Origin: Candidatus Krumholzibacteriota bacterium
GTDB lineage: Bacteria; Krumholzibacteriota; Krumholzibacteriia; Krumholzibacteriales; Krumholzibacteriaceae
DNA length: 64,000 bases
Assembly: GCA_016933255.1 (NCBI GenBank)
Contig: JAFGBF010000018.1
Location: forward strand, 1 to 64,000
Direction of reading: 5' to 3'
Shown: positions 58,645-64,000 of the stretch, piece after piece
Position numbering within the stretch: position 1 is the stretch's first letter
Layout of the letters: each line of letters opens with the position of its first letter
The notes under the pieces: generated by a model
What the model saw: only the letters and a program-made list of their open reading frames with translations
What the model was told of the DNA's origin: nothing
The model's database searches: none
Program-made: the position numbers and the translations under genes

Positions 58645-60225
58645 ATGGAGGTCTCTGTTTTGAAGATGGATAAAAGGGTCGTCATAGCGGTCGTATTTCT
58701 TGTCGTCATAGCGGCGGGCACATTTTTTGTGTTGGCGGCTGATCAGCGGGAAAAAAACGAGGAACTCGACTACGAACATCTCAACCGTTTCCGTGATGTG
58801 ATGGTCAGGATACTCGACTACTATGTCGAAGAAAAACAGTTCGACGAACTGATAGACGCGGCAATAGCCGGAATGCTCAAGGAGCTCGATCCCCACTCTG
58901 TCTATCTCGACGAGCAGCAGTACGAGAACCTGATGATCGATACCGAGGGGGAGTTCGGAGGGCTTGGTATCCAGATCGTGGTACGGGATGATTACCCGAC
59001 GGTGATATCTCCCATAGACGACACTCCCGCGATGAGACTCGGTATTCAGGGAGGAGACCAGATCGTAGAGATAGAAGGGAAATCGACGAAAGGGTGGAGT
59101 TCCGACGAGGCTGTGAAACAGCTGAGGGGACAGCCCGGCACGCAGGTAAACATAAAGATCGGCCGCGTAGGGCTCAAAAAGTCTATTCCCTTTACGATCA
59201 CAAGAGAGATAATCAAGGTACCCAGCATTACCTATTCTACAATAATGGACGATGTCGGATATATAAGGGTCGCCCGGTTTGCTAAAAAGACGGCCGTAGA
59301 ACTAAGTGAAATACTCAGGGATTTTGAGAGCCGGAATATCCATGGTGTCATACTTGATCTTCGCGGCAACCCGGGTGGGCTTCTTTCTTCCGCTTTCGAG
59401 GTCTCAGATCTCTTTCTCGATAAGAATAAACTGATCGTATATACGGAGGGAAGGATCCCGAAAAGCAGCCAGAAGTTTCATTCCCACGCTGGAAATCTTC
59501 ATGGTAATTATCCGGTAGTGATACTGATCAATGGAGGCAGCGCATCGGCATCGGAGATAGTTGCCGGAGCTCTGCAGGATTGGGACAGGGCCGTGGTCGT
59601 CGGACAGACTTCCTTCGGAAAGGGATCGGTCCAGACTGTTTTCAGGGTCGGCCAGAACGACGCGCTGAAACTGACCACGCAGAAATATTTTACTCCGACG
59701 GGAAGATGTATTCATAAGGATTATGATGAAAACGGAGATGTAGTGGTATCCGAAGACTCTGAAAAAGAATATTTTACGGCTTCCGGCAGGGTAGTATATG
59801 GAGGGGGAGGAATAACTCCGGACTGGAAGATCGAACTTCCCAAATTCACCGATTTCCAGAGAGAACTCGAGATAAGCTCGGTATTCTTTTCATTCGCGGT
59901 AGATTATACCGCGTTTAATGATGTAAGCGAAGATTTTCAGGTCGATGACAGGGTCATGGAAGAGTTCAAAAAACACCTGGTTGAAAAAGAGGTCGAAAAC
60001 TCCCCCGAAGACTGGTCCGATGAAAATGTCGATTATGTCAAAAGGGCGGTCAAGAGGGAGATCTTCCGCAAGTTGTACGGCACAAAGGGAGCCTATATTG
60101 CGACCCTTGATAAAGATGAGGAGGTCGTGAAAGTCCTTGAGATGTTCCACAACGCGCAGACTCTCGACGAGATGTTCTCATATGTCGCCAGGCAGCCTAA
60201 AGTCGAAGCTGTGGAGGAAGAGTGA
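58645..60225 (+). CDS. S41 C-terminal processing peptidase (CtpA-like) with PDZ
   Basis: GLGIQIVVRDDYPTVISPIDDTPA PDZ; LRGNPGGLLSSA; NGGSASASEIVAGALQD catalytic Ser; SFGKGSVQTVF Lys. Confidence 0.95.
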   Translation: MEVSVLKMDKRVVIAVVFLVVIAAGTFFVLAADQREKNEELDYEHLNRFRDVMVRILDYYVEEKQFDELIDAAIAGMLKELDPHSVYLDEQQYENLMIDTEGEFGGLGIQIVVRDDYPTVISPIDDTPAMRLGIQGGDQIVEIEGKSTKGWSSDEAVKQLRGQPGTQVNIKIGRVGLKKSIPFTITREIIKVPSITYSTIMDDVGYIRVARFAKKTAVELSEILRDFESRNIHGVILDLRGNPGGLLSSAFEVSDLFLDKNKLIVYTEGRIPKSSQKFHSHAGNLHGNYPVVILINGGSASASEIVAGALQDWDRAVVVGQTSFGKGSVQTVFRVGQNDALKLTTQKYFTPTGRCIHKDYDENGDVVVSEDSEKEYFTASGRVVYGGGGITPDWKIELPKFTDFQRELEISSVFFSFAVDYTAFNDVSEDFQVDDRVMEEFKKHLVEKEVENSPEDWSDENVDYVKRAVKREIFRKLYGTKGAYIATLDKDEEVVKVLEMFHNAQTLDEMFSYVARQPKVEAVEEE

Positions 60226-60893
60226 ACGGAGAAAAGGCGATAATCTGTGATTTTGACGGCACGATAGCGGTCCGTGACATAGGACACAATTTTTTCGAAA
60301 GCCTGGTAAGCGACATCTCTCTCTGGGAAGAGCTTCTGGAAAAATGGAAGATAGGGCTCATCTCGTCAAAAGAGTGTCTGATGCGGGAACTTTCGATGAT
60401 AGATGCCTGCAGGGAGGATCTCGACAGATTTATAGAGAACGAAAAGCTTGATCCATACTTCAAGGATTTTGTCGATTTCTGCGAGAAGAGAAAATACGAA
60501 TTTGTCATCCTCAGCGACGGGCTGGACTATTATATCGATTCTATGCTTATGAATAATGGGCTCGGCTACCTTGATTTCAAAGCAAATCACCTTGTCTTTG
60601 AGATGGAAAGGATCTCAGGAATAGAGTTCCCATGGTTCGACAGGATCGATTGCACCCTCTGCGGTAACTGCAAGAGGTATCATATCGAGGAGCTTAAAAA
60701 AAGAGGATTTACCTCGATATATATCGGGAACGGATACAGCGACAGGTGTCCCGCGGAATACGCCGATATCATCTTTGCCAAGTCGGACCTCCTGGTCCAT
60801 TGCAGGCAAAAGGGACTTGATCATATCGAATTCGAGAACTTCAGGGACGTGGAAAGGGAGTTGACGGAACTCCTCTACCGTGAACAGGGATGA
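60222..60893 (+). CDS. HAD-family phosphatase (MtnX-like)
   Basis: ICDFDGTIAVRDIG; FVILSDGLDYYID; GNGYSDRCPAEYADIIFAK; CGNCKR motif as in MtnX-type proteins. Confidence 0.88.
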   Translation: MNGEKAIICDFDGTIAVRDIGHNFFESLVSDISLWEELLEKWKIGLISSKECLMRELSMIDACREDLDRFIENEKLDPYFKDFVDFCEKRKYEFVILSDGLDYYIDSMLMNNGLGYLDFKANHLVFEMERISGIEFPWFDRIDCTLCGNCKRYHIEELKKRGFTSIYIGNGYSDRCPAEYADIIFAKSDLLVHCRQKGLDHIEFENFRDVERELTELLYREQG

Positions 60894-60906
60894 AGATTCT
60901 TTTCTT

Positions 60907-61290
60907 CTATTCGGTTTCCGGCTTCTCCATCGTTTCCTCGTGATACTTCCGGATCTCGTCTGTATAGAGTCTGCTGATATATCCTATAAGTTCGAATATC
61001 TCGCTGTCGCTTATCTCGCCGTCTGAACCGAGTCTTTTCATTCTTTCCATCACATCGGTCAGATCTTTCTGCGAGACGATGCCGCTCTCATAACAGCTCC
61101 AGAACTTGTCAAGAGTGTATCTGAGATCTTCCCTGTACTTTTCCTCGATCTTTGGGGCAAGGGAAGAAGTTATCCTCCGGCCCTGCCCATAATAGAGCTG
61201 TTTGGGGATATTCCCTTTTATGACGAAAAGAGCGGCTGAAGCAGCTACCACCAGAATGACGATCACAATGACAGTTCTGCGAGTCGGCAT
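60907..61290 (-). CDS. Hypothetical single-TM protein
   Basis: N-terminal TM (TVIVIVILVVAASAALFVI) followed by helical domain. Confidence 0.65.
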   Translation of the reverse strand: MPTRRTVIVIVILVVAASAALFVIKGNIPKQLYYGQGRRITSSLAPKIEEKYREDLRYTLDKFWSCYESGIVSQKDLTDVMERMKRLGSDGEISDSEIFELIGYISRLYTDEIRKYHEETMEKPETE

Positions 61291-61311
61291 ATTCTTTCCT
61301 CCTGAGCCTTA

Positions 61312-62175
61312 TTATACTGTTTTCCTGAACCAGTCTATTGTATGAGTAAGGGCTTCATTCAGCCCCTTTGTCACCGGAGGGCCGGAACCGTCGCGGACTC
61401 CGAATGTGTGCCCGCACCCTTCAATGATCTCCATCTTTATCCTGCCCGGCCGAGGGTCTCCGATTAATTTCTTCGCTTCAGGGAGCGTCACCGCCGCGTC
61501 CTGCCTGCCGTGGATTATAAGATAAGGGATCTTCAGTTCCGAGGCCCTTCCCGGGATATCATACTGCTCCCCGTGTTTTAATATATCTTCATAATATGAA
61601 TAGTCCAGCCATAGTTCGCCATCTGCTCTTGTTTCGTTGAATCTGAGCCGGCCGGTCCGTTTCCATTCACTTTTCCTCCTCGCCGAGTACCGGTCAAGGT
61701 TGGATGGGGATGACCATGTGACGAGAGACCTGATCTCTGAAAACATCGGGCTGACAAGCAGTGATACCGCGCCTCCCCTGCTGTGCCCAAGCAGGCCGAT
61801 CCGGCCTGCTTCTGTTTCGAAAGGCAGCCTGCCTGAAACAGCGAATCTGCAGACCGCTTCAAGGTCGGCTTTTTCCATGGAAACCGTGTTAGTAGCGAAT
61901 TCTTCCTTCCGTGTGATCATTCCTGTCGCAGCGTCTGTTCCGTTATGAGAAAAATCGAATGTTAAAACATGGAATCCGCTGATCGCGATACGGGAGGATA
62001 CATAAGGGAAGAAACCCCATCTCCTGTACCCGAGAAACCCGTGTGATACGATAACAAGCGGAAGCGGATCATGCGGGGCGCAGCTTCTTAGATCGGCAGT
62101 TATAGTCCCTCCCCCGGAGGCCGGGATCCTGACCTCTTCAGATATGTCATTATTCTTCTTAAATTGTCTTTCCAA
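61312..62175 (-). CDS. Alpha/beta hydrolase (dienelactone hydrolase/peptidase-like)
   Basis: VIVSHGFLGYRR; LLGHSRGGAVSLL nucleophile elbow; GCGHTFG. Confidence 0.9.
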   Translation of the reverse strand: MERQFKKNNDISEEVRIPASGGGTITADLRSCAPHDPLPLVIVSHGFLGYRRWGFFPYVSSRIAISGFHVLTFDFSHNGTDAATGMITRKEEFATNTVSMEKADLEAVCRFAVSGRLPFETEAGRIGLLGHSRGGAVSLLVSPMFSEIRSLVTWSSPSNLDRYSARRKSEWKRTGRLRFNETRADGELWLDYSYYEDILKHGEQYDIPGRASELKIPYLIIHGRQDAAVTLPEAKKLIGDPRPGRIKMEIIEGCGHTFGVRDGSGPPVTKGLNEALTHTIDWFRKTV

Positions 62176-62192
62176 CCCCTGATCTCCTTCTA

Positions 62193-63134
62193 ATGGATCT
62201 TTCTACAGGGATTATACTGTATCGGGATCTGAAATGCCATCCTTGCAAAGAGCGTCAGCGTAAAGTATTATCTCTACATCCTTACACCGGAGGTCAGTTT
62301 GTGTCAAAAAGAGTAATTACGGGAATACTGCTCACCGTTCTCCTGCTTGCCCTGGCAAGGAGGATGTCGATGAACCGCCCTGAAGAGGCGGAGATATCCG
62401 GCGGCGGAATAGTACTGAGGCATACGACAGTGTTCGAACAGGTCGGAGACGGATCTCCCGTCCTGATCCTTGATATATCCTCTGAAGCTGAAGATATCGC
62501 TGCAGCTGAACTTGTCTGTTTTGAACCGGGCCGGGAAACGGAAAAACGCGGGAAGATGGTTGAGACAGAGCCCGGCAGATGGAAGGGGAATCTTCCCGGG
62601 ATGGATAAAGGAAGCAGGCTCCGATATTATTTCGAGGTCGAGACCGGTTCGGGAAGATCGCTCAGAATGCCGGGGGAAGGGAAGAACGGCTTTCTCGTCA
62701 AATATAAAGGGGAAGTCTCCGGATCTGTACTCCTGTTCCACATAATATTCATGTTCGGTGCGTTTTTCTTCATGATAGAAGCGGCGTTGTGCGCCCTGCG
62801 GATATTATCCGGTGAGGCGGATAAGAGGATGACGATATTGATGGTGCGGTGGCTGGTATTTTTCACCTTTATCGGAGGATGGCCGCTCGGATTTATACTC
62901 AACAGACAGAGGTTCGGCCCGGTCTGGGAAGGTTTTCCTTTCGGATATGATATAACAGATAACAAGACGCAACTGATGTTCATATTCTGGCTGATAACGA
63001 TAATCCTTTCCTGGAGCAGTTTCATCGGAAAAGATGAAAAAGCCGACCGGGTCGGAAGGAAAGGTTTCGCGATAGCGGTCCTGACAAGTTTTATCATCAG
63101 CCTTGCGATCTTTTTGATCCCGCACAGTCTTTGA
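62193..63134 (+). CDS. Hypothetical membrane protein, periplasmic domain plus 3-4 TM; true start possibly GTG ~62301
   Basis: N-terminal TM (VITGILLTVLLLALA), beta-rich region, C-terminal TM segments. Confidence 0.65.
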   Translation: MDLSTGIILYRDLKCHPCKERQRKVLSLHPYTGGQFVSKRVITGILLTVLLLALARRMSMNRPEEAEISGGGIVLRHTTVFEQVGDGSPVLILDISSEAEDIAAAELVCFEPGRETEKRGKMVETEPGRWKGNLPGMDKGSRLRYYFEVETGSGRSLRMPGEGKNGFLVKYKGEVSGSVLLFHIIFMFGAFFFMIEAALCALRILSGEADKRMTILMVRWLVFFTFIGGWPLGFILNRQRFGPVWEGFPFGYDITDNKTQLMFIFWLITIILSWSSFIGKDEKADRVGRKGFAIAVLTSFIISLAIFLIPHSL

Positions 63135-63150
63135 TCCGGGGGTAGAACAG

Positions 63151-64000
63151 TTGGATTCAGGAAGCACAGGGAAAGTACCCGGTCTGTTTGATGCGAGCCG
63201 TGTCTGCCTTGCCCCGATGGCGGGATATTCGGACGCTCCCTTCAGGTCGATCTGCGGGGAGATAGGCGCTGATTTCTGCGTGACCGAGATGGTCAGTTCC
63301 GACGGGCTCGTTAGGGGCGGAGATAAAACAGAAAGGATAATGGATAAGATCGATGGAGAGGGTCCTCTGGGAATTCAGATCTTCGGTTCGAAACCCCTGA
63401 TCTTCGTTGAGGCGGCAAAGATCGCAGCCAGGAGAGATTTTGATTTTATCGACCTTAATTTTGGATGTCCGGTCAAGAAAGTAATAAAAAAAAACGGCGG
63501 TTCGGCGATAATGCGTGATCTTGGTCTGATGGAAAGGATCTGCGGCAGCGTGGTCGAGGCTGTGGATCTGCCGGTAACGGTCAAGATTCGGAGCGGCTGG
63601 AACAGCAAAGAGGAAAATTATATTGAAGCGGGAAAGATAGCCGAGGCTTCGGGGGCAGTGGCGATCGTGATGCACCCGAGGTACCGTTCCCAGGGGTTTT
63701 CGGGGAAGGCGGACTGGGATCATATAGCAAGGTTGAAAGATGCCGTCTCAATACCAGTAATAGCGAATGGTGATGTGAAAAGCGTCGATGATTATCTTGA
63801 AATCGTGGACAGGACAGGGTGTGATCTTGTTATGATAGGAAGAGGTGCTCTGGCATCACCCTGGATATTCAGGGATATAAAGGACTTTCTGCAGGGAAAA
63901 GAACCTGGGAAAATCTATATTTCGGACAAGATCGACCTGCTTGAACGATTATTCAGGATGGAGATAGCCTGGAAAGGGGAACGTCTCGGGCTCCTTGAGA
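63151..64000 (+). CDS. dus: tRNA-dihydrouridine synthase, truncated by window end (TTG start)
   Basis: Translated by eye: LAPMAGYSDAPFRSICGEIGADFCVTEMVSSDGL...QIFGSKP...IDLNFGCPVKKVIKKNGGSAIM...VKIRSGW...IANGDVKS...MIGRGAL. Confidence 0.93.
   Translation, partial: MDSGSTGKVPGLFDASRVCLAPMAGYSDAPFRSICGEIGADFCVTEMVSSDGLVRGGDKTERIMDKIDGEGPLGIQIFGSKPLIFVEAAKIAARRDFDFIDLNFGCPVKKVIKKNGGSAIMRDLGLMERICGSVVEAVDLPVTVKIRSGWNSKEENYIEAGKIAEASGAVAIVMHPRYRSQGFSGKADWDHIARLKDAVSIPVIANGDVKSVDDYLEIVDRTGCDLVMIGRGALASPWIFRDIKDFLQGKEPGKIYISDKIDLLERLFRMEIAWKGERLGLLE

Noticed and set aside
1-64000. Genome-wide UGA reassignment (e.g. UGA = Gly/Trp)
   Set aside because: TGA serves as the normal stop for many intact conserved genes here (comM, queD, queE, tmk and others).
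1-64000. CRISPR arrays, transposons, prophage or defence island
   Set aside because: No regularly spaced direct repeats, transposase, integrase, nuclease/effector or phage structural proteins were recognised. Repeats found are protein-coding.

Overview
This 64 kb window is a gene-dense bacterial chromosome segment of about 55 genes on both strands. It carries one tRNA (tRNA-Val, anticodon CAC) and shows no rRNA, CRISPR array, transposase or recognisable prophage. The C-terminal 'QNYPNPFNPST...' sorting-like domains, TSP3/OmpA protein, multiheme lipocytochrome and TPR/FHA/kinase signalling genes suggest an uncultured FCB-superphylum-type bacterium (Krumholzibacteriota/Eisenbacteria-like). That taxonomic placement is inference only. 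Most genes are housekeeping (comM/yifB, nth, trxB, fabL-like, nfo, rsgA, queDCE, rsmI, tmk, dus, exbBD/tonB).

The strongest discovery candidate is a possible selenoprotein at 31534..32580 (-). A UshA/5'-nucleotidase-like metallophosphatase is split into two track ORFs by one in-frame TGA. The TGA falls at the second Cys position of an 'EPCxC' motif (here EPC-T-UGA). It is followed at bacterial-SECIS spacing by a hairpin with a bulged U and a GGU-containing apical loop.

Other items worth a second look: a 1548-aa regulator with an apparent pseudokinase, STAND ATPase, TPR, GAF, degenerate sigma54-type AAA+ domain and HTH; a seven-repeat EPTP/EAR-type propeller lipoprotein; tandem secreted peptidylarginine-deiminase-like genes beside a response regulator that has lost its phospho-acceptor; a DUF366-like gene inside the queuosine/preQ0 operon; an almost purely Lys/Ala/Thr/Val repeat protein; and a kinase/phosphoesterase/FHA/TPR signalling cluster. 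All calls come from reading the sequence and supplied translations. No database search was run.
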